64,000 bases of DNA from Fragum whitleyi (GCA_948146395.1 OX411545.1:17180526-17244525), one strand, 5' to 3'; counted from the stretch's first letter, positions 1 through 12,666 are shown. Made by a program: numbers and translations. Notes: a model not told the origin generated them from the sequence alone.

Positions 1-218
1 GTTTAATCCCTGCTTTTTACGTGCCTGTGATTTTAGGATTGAGAAAACATTGTGAAAAAAGAAGAAATTGCTTCTGACAAGCAATTTCTTCTTTTTCCAC
101 ACTATTTTCTACCCTACTGAACGTTTATTTTTTTCAAATTAAATCCACTTTTAATTTTCATCTGCAAAACCTTTGAATTTGGACAGGTCCAAAATTTTGT
201 AAAACAGGAAAGGGTTAA
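1..218 (+). mobile_element. piggyBac-type MITE, family 1 (cut by window edge)
   Basis: Ends AAACAGGAAAGGGTTAA, so the TTAA target is at 215-218; the left terminus is outside the window. Contains the family hairpin with arms AGAAGAAATTGCTT / AAGCAATTTCTTCT. Other copies: 25464-25693, 46343-46568, 46767-46997, 47687-47915. Confidence 0.75.
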
Positions 219-220
219 TT

Positions 221-1430
221 TCTAAAAATACTTATCCCTACCTATGACTATTACGCCCATTACGCAAATGCAGAATACAAATAGATCCTCCTTCGAAAAA
301 TACAATTTATGAATGATTAAACATCATAACTACAGCTTTTTCAAGCCGTAGTTCTGATGTTTTGATGCTCTTGAAAATCATTAAAATGGGGAGCGGTCGG
401 AGCGCATTTATGTTTTGTCACAATCCACATATCGCCTTTTTTGTATATATCTTTTGGTGGTTGCCTTCTGAGTTTAAATAAATTTCAAAATCCATCTATG
501 GACATTTAAATCATCCTGTGAAAGTTTCAAGAGAATCTGCTAACATTTGAGTAATTAGTAAACAAGATTGCACGGAGTGAATTTCATAAGGCCACTTTTC
601 CTGTGTTTTCTGAAGGATTGCCCCCATTTTCGAAATTGAAAATCCATATGACCATACAATCATCCTGTGAAAGTTTCATTAGAATCTAATTATATTCTTT
701 GACTCCGGTAAACAAGATTATAGTTAGTGAAATTTGACAAACATCCCTTTTCCTGTGTTTTCTGACAGATCATCACCACTTTTAATATTTTGCAGCTTGG
801 TTACAAACACATGAATACATAAAGTGAAATTCCATAATGTCCCTTTTCCAATGTTTTTAAGACATATCGGCCGCAATATTGAAAGAATTAATCATTAAGA
901 CCTTACAATTTTCCTGTAAATTGTTCAAGAGAATCTAAAAATATTTGTGGACTTCATTGCATAAACAAGATTGCACTAAGTTGAATACTATGAGGCCCCT
1001 TATCCCATGTTTTACACCGGATCATTCACATCTTTAGATTTGACTAAGGGAAATTCCTAAGTTAAATTCCATAAGGCACATTTTCCTGTGTTTTTGGACA
1101 GCTTGTCCCTATTTTCAAAAGTGACAATCATTATGACCCAACAAAATGGACAATCTTTATGAACCTGTTTTTTTGCCTTGGTTACTGTTTAGCCATCACC
1201 AGCCCCATGTTAAGGATGACAAAACATTGCAAACTGTTTGCAAATTTTATCACACTTTACATTTTGCCTATTTTATTCCACTTTGCAAGTGCTCTTACAT
1301 GCAAAGTGAAGTAAAATTGACAGACAATTTGCACCATAATGTCATCCTGAACACAGGGCAAGTGACGAAGGGATCAATAATAGTGTGGATGGGTATAAAT
1401 TTGTGGTGAATAAGGGATCTGTATATCATA
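221..1430. repeat. Degenerate ~140-150-bp tandem repeats, AT-rich
   Basis: From about 430 to 1140 a unit recurs at least four times with landmarks CCTGTGAAAGTTTCA, AACAAGATT and CCTTTTCCTGTGTTTT. The rest is AT-rich. Small ORFs here show no coding character. Confidence 0.55.
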
Positions 1431-2412
1431 AACAAGAGGGCCAGAATAGGCAGAATTTTATTGGTCGGTGGATTTCACCCAAGTTACTTTCTGGCAAAGT
1501 TTCAATCACATTTGCTTTGATGCTGAAGAGATGTTATTCATAGAAGTCAAAGTGAAAATAGACCCTGCCCACCCATTAGTAACTAAGGAGACTCAAAATA
1601 AGCCCCACTCTGCCACACCCATATCTATTAGCCAATCAAGAATTTGCAATCAATTTATGAAGAGGGTCATCAAAGGAACATTCTGGTAAAGTTTCATTGA
1701 AATCAACCCAGTGATTCAGAAGATGTCAGTCAAAGATTTCGGGCTCAAAAAAAGCCCCATCCAGGAACGCCTATATCTATGGGCTAATCAAAATTTCATG
1801 AACAATTTTTTTAAAGGGGTCACCAAAGGAACATTATGGTAAAGTTTCATTGAAATAAGCCCAGCGGTTCAGGAGATGTAGTTCATAGATTTCCAGCTCA
1901 AAATAAGCACTTCACTGCCACTCTCATATTTATGGGCCAATCAAAATTTCCTGAACAATTTTTGGAGAGGGTCATCCAAGGAACATTCTGGTAAAGTTTT
2001 ATTGAAAAAGACTTGGTGGTTCAGGAGATGATGTCCTTCAAAGATTTTAAGCTCAAAATAAGCCACGCCCATATTGTTGGGCCAATCAAAATTTTGTGAA
2101 TAGTTTTTGAAGAGGGTCATCCAAGGAACATTCTGGTAAAGTTTCATTGAAATCGGCAGAGTGGTTCAGGTTGAGATGTCAATAAAAATTTTCAAAGTGA
2201 AAAAATGCCACCCCATATTTATTTGCCAATCAAAATTACTTGAACACTTTTGAAGAGGGTCACCCAAGGAACATTCTGGCAAAGTTTCATTGAAAAGTGC
2301 TCAGTGGTTCAGGAGAAGAAGAAGTTTTTAAGATTGTTGACAACACACATCACAAGACGGACTTAGGGTGATCCTAAAAACTCCCCTTGAGCATGTTGTG
2401 CTCAGGTGAGCA
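1431..2412 (+). mobile_element. Tandem-core element (Helentron/pearl-like), degraded
   Basis: Starts AACAAGAGGGCC, has about five ~165-bp units (landmarks GGAACATTCTGGTAAAGTTT, AAAATAAGCC, GGGCCAATCAAAATTT) and ends in a hairpin close to GAGCATGTTGTGCTCAGGTG. Same core as 8388-9922. The GGACGG microsatellite is almost lost. Confidence 0.6.
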
Positions 2413-3057
2413 TATTTCTGTTAACTTCATGGATCAAATGCATCTTAAGTGTGATGATCCTTTCTTAGACGGTTGTCAAGATTTGACTTTATCCTAAAGG
2501 ACAACCAAGTCTGTTAAGAAGAGAAACTTGCCTCAAATGAGTCTATAGCAAGTATAATTGTTGGCTTGGCTTGTCAGCTTGAATGATAGCAAAAGATTTT
2601 CCAAAAATCAGATAAAAGCACCTGAACAAACATTTCTGATAGAAATTGTAAGATGATTTGGACATAAAAAAATAGGACTTTATTTTTCATTTAAAGGCAG
2701 ATAATCTAAGAAAAAGACTTGTCAAATGTCTGATAAAATTTGGCAAAGTTCGAGATTAAACTTGTGACCGCAGGATTTGGAGCTCAACACATGATTGACT
2801 AAACAGTGGACAAATAGTACACAAAACACTTAAAATGATTTCTTTTCAAGTTTATTTTGTATATAAAAACAATACACATAAAAAAAATATTTTCTTGTAT
2901 AAAAAGTGATTTATAATAAACAAAAAGATGATATATGTACTGTAACCTAGCAACAGATTAGAGTCCCGGTAATTAAACACAAACATACTGAGGAGTAAAG
3001 TAGACTTTTGGATATTATTCATAAGAGTGTGTCACTCTGCATTTTAATGCACTTGCA
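2413..3057. other. AT-rich intergenic sequence
   Basis: No ORF, RNA gene or repeat recognised. Confidence 0.4.
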
Positions 3058-4091
3058 AACTAGAAAGCCATGAATGGCTTGTGTCGCTCCACAGGCTTGA
3101 AATTCTTGTAAAGTAGTAATAGTTTTGACTAGATTTTTAAATATTTTGGATTCTACTGATGTTGAAAATGATTTTCAAAGTTTCCCCTATATAACACATA
3201 GAGAAATGACCTCCGCCCATTAAATGCATATTTTTCATCCATTCACAATAATTTTTGTAGATTGATAGAGGGTCACTCAAGGATTATTCCAGTGAAATTT
3301 GGTTGATATCCATCATTTAGATTCTGAGAAAATGATTTCAAAAGTTTCCACTATATAACATATAGAGAAATGACCTCCGCTCATAAAATACAAATTTTTC
3401 ATCCAATCACAATATTTTTTGGTAGACTGTTAGAGGGTCACTCAAGAAAGATTCCAGTGATATTTGGTTGATATCCATCATTTAGTTTTGGAGAAAATGA
3501 TTTTCAAAGTTTCCACTATATAACATATAGAGAAATGACCTCCGCCCATAAAATACATATTTTTCATCCGATCACTATAATTTTTGGCAGACTGATAAAG
3601 GGTCACTCAAGGATGATTCCTGTGAAATTTGGTTGATATCCATCACTTACATTCTGAGAAAATTACTTTGAAAGTTTCCACTATATAACATATAGAGAAA
3701 TGACCTCCGCCCATAAAATGCATATTTTTCATCCGATTTCAATAATCTTTTGTAGACTGATAAAGGGTCACACAAGGATCATTCATGTAAAATTTCATTG
3801 GTATCCATCAATTAGAATCTGAGAAAACTCACTTTTTACCATATTTGGAAATTAGCCACGCCCATTAAATCCATGTTTTTCATTGGATCAAAATTTCTTG
3901 AACAACTTTGAAAGAGGGTCACCCAAGGATCATTCCTGTGAAGTTTGGTTGAAATTCATCCAGTAGTTTCTGAGGAGAAGATTTTTAAAGAAAAAGTTTA
4001 CGAACGGACGCACTGACGCACGGACGGACGCACGACGGACACAACGCCATGACAATAGCCCCAGTGGCTTTCAGCCAGTGGAGCTAAAAAA
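3058..4091 (+). mobile_element. Tandem-core element with GGACGG microsatellite
   Basis: Begins near AGAAAGCCATGAATGGCTTG (a hairpin), then about four ~170-bp units (AGAGAAATGACCTCCGCCCA, ATTTTTCATCC, TTTGGTTGATATCCATCA), then ACGGACGGACG and a terminal hairpin in CCCCAGTGGCTTTCAGCCAG. A second copy is at 58146-59405. Confidence 0.7.
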
Positions 4092-5350
4092 TGACGTCCT
4101 TTTCGCAAGCGGCCACCAGTTTGCTACTTTGTGTAAACAGATGAAGTAGTTCATACTGTTGCCCGGTCACATGACAGAAAATACAATTTAGAAATGAGAA
4201 TATTTGTTGATTTCATGGAGGTACAAAACTAAAACCCTAATCACACTGTATGAATACATAAAATTATTGATATGAAAAAAATTAAAAAAACATAAGTCTA
4301 CTTTTATTTACTAAGCATCAAAGTTCTTGTTTTAATTCAAATACTTTGGGGTCTTTGAAGGGCTGCTAATTATATTTTTTTATTTACCAATGAACAACTA
4401 ATTGCTAACATTTATCCAAAAGAATATTGAGAGGTTCATAAATCTGAATTTCTCAAAAATAAAATCCTCATAAACAATTGGGCATTTAGTCCGCGACTAG
4501 CTTGTTGAACAGAATATAAAATCCATAATTTTGGCTAAAATCAGGACATTTTATCTTTTTTATGATTAAAGAATAATTTCTCTATTGAAACCGTCTCGCA
4601 AAATGACAAAATATTTATGAAACTTGTTAAAGATGAAACTGACAATTCACACAATTTTATAGCCTTGAGCTTCACTAAGGCTTTGCTTAGATTATATCGC
4701 ATAAAAAGTCATAAATCAAGTATAACTATTACATAAAATATCTAACTTTGCAGCCAAGGTTCTTATTCTATTTTTTAAAAATGCATTAACAGATTAAACG
4801 TAAGTACCCGAATTTAACACAATACAACATAGTATTATATAGCAATTCTAAAGCCAAAATCTTTGATGAACTAAGTTTGACCTACATTTATTGCTTTTAA
4901 AATTCATATCTGAGCAAACATAAAGCAGTAGTACTGAATAATATAATCTAACATGGCAAACAAAAGCTAAAGTATTGTTCTTTTTTTTTTGGACAGCTGT
5001 AAATTTATATCATGTTTTAAATAACTTCACAGCATAGGGTTTAATTTTATCTTTGAAACATCTACTCATAGATTATGATTAAATACATAAATTTAAGCAA
5101 ATATAACACAGCAATATTTTCTCTTTGGTATATCAGGGCTCAAGCTAGCATTTGAAATTGAGGAGTCACTGACACCTGAACAAAGAAAGTTAGGGGTCAA
5201 AACTCTTTGAAAGAGGTCAAAAGAATAGAAAGAGCAAATCATTTGTGGAATTTTGAAGATTAACACATCAAATCACCTTTTATTGTAACTTATTATTCAG
5301 GAGGAAATTATTCTGTAAAACTTTATACAATGGATATTATACAAGTATCT
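4092..5350. other. AT-rich intergenic sequence with a half palindromic MITE
   Basis: 4180-4260 matches one arm of the palindromic MITE family seen at 46015-46158. Otherwise no feature. Confidence 0.4.
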
Positions 5351-5365
5351 GGTGTTGTATGCAAC

Positions 5366-6145
5366 ACATAAAGTCCCCTACCGGCTTCACATTGACTCAA
5401 TATGGTCTTTTGTCTCAATGTTTTCCCACGCCAATTCTATCAGGGACGTCAAAACCAGGTCTTGTTTTGGAAAGGGTTAAACAAGACTTACATGAGTTGT
5501 TGTCTCTGCTGTGCCCACTATACAATTCATGCAAGCAATAGACAGATGCAAGAAATAGTATCAATAACAGTTACCTTGTCTGATCCAAGATGTTTTTCTT
5601 CAGTCTTGTTGGTAAGAAATGAGAACTTTCACTGGAGGTGATTAATACTGCTGCATCACCACCCTGACTAACATGGCTTATAATTTTTTTTACATTTTAA
5701 AACAGGTTTCATCAAGTTAGCTTGCTTAGTTATTAAGTTATTGCAGGATCCATTTTTTGCCATATTTTCACTATTTCCGTTACCATAGCAAGCACACTTT
5801 TTGTCAAAGAACAAAGATAAAATGATGTGCATAATCTACACATTGCCATCTAGTCATATACCAAGTCTCATCAAATTAGCTTGCTTACTTATTAACTTAT
5901 CGCAGGATCCCATTTTTGGCCATATTTTCACTATTTCTGTAACCATAGCAACCTCAATTTAAGTCGAAAAACAAAAATAAAAATGATGTGCATAATCTAC
6001 ACATTGCCATCTAGTCATATACCAACTTCCATCAAAAACGCTTGCTTAGTTATTAAGTTATTGCGGGATCCAGATTTGAGCGGACAGACAGACGGAGGGC
6101 AAACCTATAGTCCCCTCCGGTGTGAACACCGGTAGGGGACTAATA
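5366..6145 (+). mobile_element. Tandem-core element with CCGGTAGGGGACT hairpin end
   Basis: Starts AAGTCCCCTACCGG and ends CACCGGTAGGGGACT, so the termini are inverted copies. The core has ~160-bp units (ATTAAGTTATTGCAGGATCC, CCATATTTTCACTATTT) followed by GGACAGACAGACGG. Confidence 0.6.
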
Positions 6146-6660
6146 AGAAACATCATTGAGAATTTAACTGATTAAAACTTGGTTTTGACCCTAAGAAATT
6201 TCTCTCAAAGGGGTCAAGTTGACCTCTTTTGAGAAATTTTTGAGGGTCAAAATAAAGTATTTTCCTATAATGGGGGGTCAAAACCCTAGTTTCAGGGTCA
6301 AACATGAGCTCTCGTATGTAGATCAAGCTAAAAGTCCTAGGTATAGCCTAGGTCTTTAAACATTGAAATAAAATCTGTTTAACTTTTAGTTAGAATAAAT
6401 AATTTGATATTTGAAGAAACACTAAAGCTTGTCACAGGATGTGACTTAATACCAAGCAAGTGCCTTGATAGCAATAAATTACTTGTTGACCATGGAAACT
6501 TTAAGCAAACAAAATTTGTTCAATGGAACAGAAAATTTAAATGTATGATCAATATAAATCTGTTTTCTTACAAACCCTCATAACTACAGCTTTAAAAAAG
6601 CTGCATTTACAATGTTTTAGCAGAAAAACAAGTTTCATAAGTTTTAAAAAAAACAAAGGA
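6146..6660. other. Non-coding AT-rich sequence
   Basis: Contains GGGGTCAAAACC-type short repeats near 6200-6300. No gene seen. Confidence 0.35.
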
Positions 6661-7245
6661 GAAGCTAGGTCCAAGGGCAGATAACTCTTGAACCTGAGGA
6701 GATTGAAACCTCTAAATTGTGTCTTGCAAATCTTCAACAGGTGATAAATGTTTTCAAAAAGTTATAAAGCTATTAAAGGCAAACTGATGGAGGAGTTGGT
6801 GACACAAAATTACTAGTATATGTGTACAAAAAGAAAAAAAATGTCTTAAGTTCAAGGGCAGATAATTCTTGAACCAGATAAGGTTGAGACATTGAAATTG
6901 CATCTTGCAAAACTTCAACATGTGATTAAAGTTTTCAAACAGTTTTAAAGCTATTGAAGGAAAACTGATGGAGGAGTTTGTAACACAAGATTTCTAGTAT
7001 ATGTGTACAAAAAGAAATGTCTTAGGTTCAGATAATTCTTGAAATAGGGTGAGTTGAGACCTCAAAATTGCGTATTGCAAATCTTCAACATGTGGTTAAT
7101 GTTTGTATAAAATCTCAAAGCTTTCGAAGGAAAAATGAAGGAGGAATTTGCCACAAAATTACTAGTATATGTGTCCACAGATGAACGGACAGACAGGCTG
7201 ATTCCAGTATACCCCTGAAAACATATCCTTTTGTGTGGGTATAAT
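6661..7245 (+). repeat. Three ~180-bp tandem units
   Basis: Units at about 6672, 6856 and 7028 share AAGGGCAGATAATTCTTGAA, CTTCAACATGTG and TTACTAGTATATGTGT, ending in GGACAGACAGG. A tandem-core element whose 5' end is unclear. Confidence 0.5.
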
Positions 7246-7422
7246 AAAGCATTCCATCTGGATAAGTTTTATTATGGCAATTCTTAAAGCGAAATAAAAT
7301 AATGCTATATCAGCTGTTATCTGTATGTTTCTGTGTGGATGGTATCGAATTTGAGGTAGAGCTTCGTAAAGTCTTCAAAAATGGAAGGAGGTCTGAAACA
7401 GAGAATGAAAAAAACATTAATT

Positions 7423-7674
7423 TTAACCCTTTTCTTGCTGAATAAAATTTGCATTTTTTTTTGCAAAATTGCATTGAAAACAAAGTCCTTTAAACACTAC
7501 TTGTTAGTCAGTATTCATTTCAAAAACAATATTTTTTTTTTAAACTTTTCTGGTTTAATTAGGAATATCAGGTGGTATGGACTTAGATAGGACTGCACAT
7601 TATGTGCAGGCCGATCTTTGTCTATACCTCCTGCCAAAGCAGGAATATTCTGAGTTCAGCATGTCAATGATTAT
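7423..7674 (+). mobile_element. piggyBac-type MITE, family 2
   Basis: Starts TTAACCCTTTTCTTGCTGAA and ends GTTCAGCATGTCAATGATTAT, diverged from the family ends TTAACCCTTGCCATGCTGAA. Other copies: 24900-25426, 26990-27237, 41440-41686. Confidence 0.65.
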
Positions 7675-8084
7675 CTAACAGTTATCATGTCTAATTAAAC
7701 CCATCAAACTCCTATTGAATCATAATTTACTATTTCTTTGTCAATAATAGAAATTATCAAGCCTCTAATAAAACTTCAATCTGCAAGTTGTAAATTTGAT
7801 CATAACTTCAATTCAGCCATTTCAAAGGTTTATCAACCCCCTGAAGTTTAAAAAGCATTTTTCATTGAAAAAAAATCATTTTTTTCATTTTTCATAGAAC
7901 TATAACTAATAGTATGTTGAAAGTAAGATGTCATAGTGGCCCAAAATTGGTTTATCCAAAATGACAGACTTGAACCTATTCAATACAATCCTTTAATCAA
8001 AACAATAGTGACAAAATATACATGTATATACATTATATATTATTGATAAAGCCATGGGCATAAAATACATAGAGCATAATCATT

Positions 8085-8225
8085 TGTTTTGGTGTCAGAT
8101 CAATTTACATTTCATTGAGTGAACAGCAAAAGCTATATTTTCTCAAGTGGCGGAGCAACAAGTGAAAACAAAGCGTTTGTCGTTCACAAAATGAAATATA
8201 AATCTATCTTACACTGTAACAAACT
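8085..8225. mobile_element. Palindromic element (AGCTATATTTTC family), diverged copy
   Basis: Inverted arms TTTCATTGAGTGAACAGCAA and TCGTTCACAAAATGAAAT around a short centre; related to 35195-35336, 39836-39975 and 42780-42870. Confidence 0.6.
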
Positions 8226-8319
8226 AGAACTGTCGCAGAGTGGACTTATACCCCCCTCAAATTGCAAGTGCTTTTAGTGCTGGATGTGTTTGTTACAAAT
8301 ATTGAGGTAATACACAGCA

Positions 8320-10345
8320 TTAGTATTGAAGTTTTGTGATTTAAGGTCGCTTGGTTCTTGGGTTAGAGTCTGGAAATGAAAATTGAACACAAGAGGCCCA
8401 AGAGGGCCTGTATCGCTCCACTGGCTTTAAAATCTTTAGACTTTCATTAAATAAAGCTTACTTTAAATGAATACATTAACACTCAAAATCTCCTAAGACC
8501 TTTTTAGTAATGATTACATGGTTTTTGTCCATATTGCACCAAAATACTCAATCACAATGAACCTGCAACCCTAGACCAATCTTATTATAACATAAGGTTC
8601 AGAAGATGTTGTTCAAAACTTTTGGGCTCAAAATAGGCCCCACCTGACATGCCCATATTTATGGACCAAACAAAATTTCTTGAACAATTTAAGTAAATAG
8701 TCACCCAAGAAATATTCTGGTAAAGTTTCATTGAAATCGGCTGAGTGGTTCCAGAGGAGATATCGTTCAAAGATTTTGGCCTCAATATAAGCCCCGCTCT
8801 GCCACTCCCAAATTTATAGGCCTATCAAAATTTAGCAAATAATTTTTGAAAAGAGACACTCAAGGAATATTCTGGTGAACAGTGATTCAGGAGGAGATGT
8901 CGTTCAAAGATTTCGGGCTCAAAATAAGCCCTGCCCTGCCCATATTTATATACCAATCAAAATTTCTTGAACAATTTAAGTAAACGGTCACCCAAGGAAC
9001 ATTCTGATAAAGTTTCATTGAAATCAGCCCAGTGTTTCAGGAGAAGATGTCGTTCAAAGATTTTGGCCTCAATATAAGCCTGCTCTGCCACGCCCATATT
9101 TGGGGGCCAATCAAAATTTTTTTAACAATTTAAGTAAAGGGTCACCCAAGGAACATTCTGATAAAGTTTCATTGAAATCAGCCCAGTGGTTCAGGAGAAG
9201 ATGTCGTTCAAAGATTTCGGGCTCAAAATAAGCCCCGCCCTGCCACGCCCATATTTATGGGCTAATCAAAATTTCTTGAACAATTTAAGTAAAGGGTCAC
9301 CTAAGGAACATTCTGTTAAAGTTTCATTGAAATTGGCCCAGTGGTTCAGGAGGAGATGTCGTTCAAAGATTTCGGGCTCCAAATAAGCCCGCCCTGCCAC
9401 GCCCATATTTATGGACCAATCAAATTTTTTTTAACAATTTAAGTAAAGGGTCACCCAAGGAACATTCTGATAAAGTTTCATTGAAATCAGCCCAGTGGTT
9501 CAGGAGAGATGTCGTTCAAAGATTTCGGGCTCAAAATAAACCCCGCCCTGCCACACCCATATTTATGGGCTAATCAAAATTTCTTGAACAATTTAAGTAA
9601 AGGGTCACCCAAGAAACATTCTGATATAGTTTCATTGAAATCGGCCCAATGGTTTGGGAGGAGAAGATTTTTAAAGATTTCAAAGTGAAAAAATGCCACA
9701 CCCTGCCACGCCCATATTTGGGGGCCAATCAAAATTCTTTGAACAATTTAAGAAGGGGCCCACCCAAGGATCATTTCTTCAAAGTTTCAGTAAAATCCGC
9801 CCATTGGTTTGGGAGGAGAAGATGTTTGAAGAAAAAGTTTACGAACGGACGGACGCAGGGACGCACGACGGACACTCCGCCATGACAATAGCTCGCTGGC
9901 CTTCGGCCAGTGGAGCTAAAAAATTGACTGTGACCTTGACCTTTGACATATGTAGCCCCAAAACAATAAGCACTACCTTGAGTATGAAGCAACATTTGCA
10001 TAAAGTTTCATGACTTTGGGTTGCTTGCTTTTTGAGGTAGAGTCTGGAAATGAAAATTGAACAAAAATTGACTTTGACCTTGACCTTTGACTTATGTGAC
10101 CCAAAAAACAAAAGGGCACTACCTTGAGTCATAAGCAATATTTGCATAAAGTTTCATGATTCTTGGTCACTTGGTTCTTGAGTTAAAGTCCGGAAACGAA
10201 AATCGAACAAAAATTGACTGTGACCTTGACCTTTGACCTATGTGACCCAAAAGCATAGGGCACTTCCTTGGATCATAAGCAACATTTGCATACAGTTTCA
10301 TCATTGAAGGTCACTTGATTCTCAAGTTATAGTCAAGTTATAGGA
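8320..10345. repeat. ~125-bp tandem repeat carrying a nested element
   Basis: Units with TGACCTTGACCTTTGAC, GGGCACTACCTTG, GCAACATTTGCATAAAGTTT and AGTCTGGAAATGAAAATTGA run at 9923-10345, with one partial unit at 8320-8387. The two parts are separated by the element at 8388-9922. Confidence 0.7.
8388..9922 (+). mobile_element. Tandem-core element (Helentron/pearl-like), complete
   Basis: Starts CAAGAGGCCCAAGAGGGCC and ends GGCCTTCGGCCAGTGGAGCTA, both able to form hairpins. About seven ~165-bp units (GTCGTTCAAAGATTTCGGGC, CACGCCCATATTTATGGG, AAGTAAAGGGTCACCCAAGG) are followed by ACGGACGGACGCAGGGACG. This matches the architecture described for oyster pearl elements: flank, tandem core, ACGG microsatellite, hairpin flank. 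Confidence 0.7.
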
Positions 10346-11247
10346 GGGGGGGGGAGGAGGGATAATAATCATTAGCCCTACCAGATCCACCTGTACCTTT
10401 TGTTGACAGTGATTCGAAGTCATTGGTACCTTTAGACTGGTTAGACATCGCTACAATATATCTGAAACAACAACAGCATAAAATGTCATTAAACTTTGAT
10501 ATCAAGAATTATACAGAAATAAATGCAAAATGCCCCAAATTTGTATTTGAGGCATGCAGTATTATAGGTTTATTTCACACCTAAACAATTTAAACCAATG
10601 ACATCACTTATTTTGCATCACGTGAGAGTGAAATATCTAGATCCATATTGTACAACCAAAATGAGGCTACTGTGCAATACGGATTTTATTCCACATCGAA
10701 GCAACCTATATTGTACGATGAAAGTGAGGCAAGCTATATTGTACGATGAAAGCGAGGCTGCAGTCCCGAATATAGAAATCACCACTTTTCACAGCCTTTT
10801 CAATATATCAAACCCTCTGTTCGGAGGTTTTGAAATAAGTTTGATCTTGAAAAGATTCATGATTTCTTCATTTGTTTAATTGTTAAGCAAGTAAAAGAAG
10901 AATGCAAGTGACATAGAGGGACACAAAATTGTTGTTGTTTCTTGACTTTAAAATATCATTTGTTCACATGAAAACGTACATTTCAAGCGACGACGGGTAG
11001 TTAACCTGTTTTATGTTGATAACAAATTTAAATCAGTTAAATCAGTTAAGCACTTATCGACTTGACACATGAAATAAACATTTCACGTGGAATTCTATTT
11101 TTAGAACAAATGTTTCTTTCAATTTCATCATGTTCATAGTGACTTGCATTTGACGCCCTTATCCGGATCATTTTGGATCTATTCCCTTTGTCTCTCTCAA
11201 ATGCCACAAATCGTAAATTGTGGAACTTTCAGTGTATGGTGTGAAAT
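10346..11247. other. Non-coding sequence with a short direct repeat
   Basis: 10645-10755 has three copies of a ~30-bp motif including TATTGTACGATGAAAG. A G-rich run is at 10343-10352. No gene recognised. Confidence 0.4.
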
Positions 11248-11415
11248 AAAGATGTCATTTAACATGATCGAGTACAATACTGAATTCATCGGATTCGTAC
11301 CCTGCAGAACCAGTCTATATTTTGACTCGGCTATCGCCTCGTCAAATATAGACTGGTACTGCAGGGTACTCATCCAATAGAATTCAGTATTGTACATGAT
11401 CATGTTAAATAACCT
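11248..11415. mobile_element. Foldback (palindromic) element
   Basis: Arms of ~75 bp around a ~20-bp centre near 11330; for example CAGTCTATATTTTGAC pairs with GTCAAATATAGACTG, and AACATGATCGAGTACAATAC with GTATTGTACATGATCATGTT. Confidence 0.75.
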
Positions 11416-11513
11416 CTTAATACTGGGCATATGGTATCACAGACACCTACAATGTTTTCTAACTAAGCCAGTGATGTCTTTTGTTTGACGTTTGTCATTC
11501 AAATACATATAAT

Positions 11514-11755
11514 ATGAGTCTGTGTGTGACATTTCCAACAATTGGACATGTACATGAAGGGCCAACATTAACAAATATTGACTGCCTTGTAGTATATTAA
11601 GAAGTTGGCCTGACTTTCTAAAGACACTTTTGGACCTCATCTTTCTACAAAGCCCAAAGTGAATACCCTGGTCAGACTGTGCAGTTGCACAGGCTGTCCA
11701 GAGTCTTCGCTCAACGCACATTTGAAATTGTTGGAAATGTCACACACAGGCTCAT
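11514..11755. mobile_element. TIR MITE, ATGAGCCTGTGCGTGA family
   Basis: About 30-bp terminal inverted repeats: ATGAGTCTGTGTGTGACATT at the left and AATGTCACACACAGGCTCAT at the right, both with TCCAACAATT. Other copies at 22260-22501, 41751-41994 and a truncated one at 48535-48730. Confidence 0.8.
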
Positions 11756-12406
11756 GTGTCATTTTTAATGATATTCTTGAAATATTCTGCAGTATATGCT
11801 GTTTCATTATGGTAACAAATTGCTTAACAATGTGGTAAAATATTGTTTTACAACAAACAAATTTGTATACTCTGATATGTATGCTTTATACGCAAGACTT
11901 AGTAGTCAGTCCATTTACACATCAATGACACACTTTCATCGAATTTATCCTTAACGTTTTATATTCCATCTCATTTTGCATGACAGAAATTTAATAATCA
12001 TTTTACACAAATTTAATACTCGCTTAAAATTTGAAAAAAATATCCTCTCTACGGGATCCTATTTTCAATGGCTTGATATATACATAAAGAAAGAAGTATT
12101 GCAACATTCTATTTTTAAATAAAATATTTCCCAACAAAGCTAACAGTGGTAGCTTGTCACATTTAAGACACTAGAAAATATTTGCAGTGAACCTTATAAT
12201 CTTGTTAGAAATAAAAATCAACCTTTTACCCCAAATAAGCCTAAATTACTTTAAGACTGATCATTCTCCCTTATCTAAAAGTACCAATCACAATAACTGT
12301 ACAACCAATATCTTATATATCCACAAGCACTGGCTATCGTGGCACTCACTTATCATACCCTAGACCAGACATTGTGTATCATTCCTGCTATTACTAGCAG
12401 CACCTT
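11756..12406 (-). other. Probable IDO 3' untranslated region and downstream sequence
   Basis: AT-rich, no ORF. No AATAAA is seen on the minus strand close to the stop; ATTAAA at 12012-12017 is a candidate signal. Confidence 0.35.
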
Positions 12407-12666
12407 TCACAACAGTAACAGCTTTCTAATTGGAGGTAGATCTACTAGTTCACATATTCCCACACCCAAATGTCCCACACATGTTCCTTGAGATTCACTT
12501 CTGGCTTTATCGAAATAACTCTTATATCTACGTAATCCAGATGTTTCAATACTTTTTTTCCATGTGTATATGTACTTGTGAACATAAGGGAAAACTCTAA
12601 AGGTAATGACAATCTTTCCAAGAGATGACAAACTTGAATCAACAAGAGCCAAACATTGCATGCTGC
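12407..12666 (-). CDS. IDO: IDO exon 11, likely last exon
   Basis: The acceptor TTTTGTAG is followed by two bases that complete the Gly codon left by exon 10, then 85 codons and TGA. Two blocks look IDO-like: TFRVFPYVHKYIYTW (compare human LRSYHLQIVTKYI) and GTCVGHLGVGICEL (compare GTGGTDLMNFLK). The residue aligned with human His346 is Pro if the Arg is used as anchor, so the proximal ligand is unclear. An ATTAAA-type polyadenylation signal may lie at 12012-12017. Phase fit is exact but divergence is high; an alternative last exon is possible. Confidence 0.6.

Noticed and set aside
3160..3840. Centromeric-type satellite
   Set aside because: The ~170-bp units are bounded by element-specific hairpins and a microsatellite, and recur at 58.1 kb with the same ends, so they are the core of a mobile element.
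9186..10147. Overlapping ORFs on both strands
   Set aside because: They lie in the tandem core and microsatellite of a mobile element.
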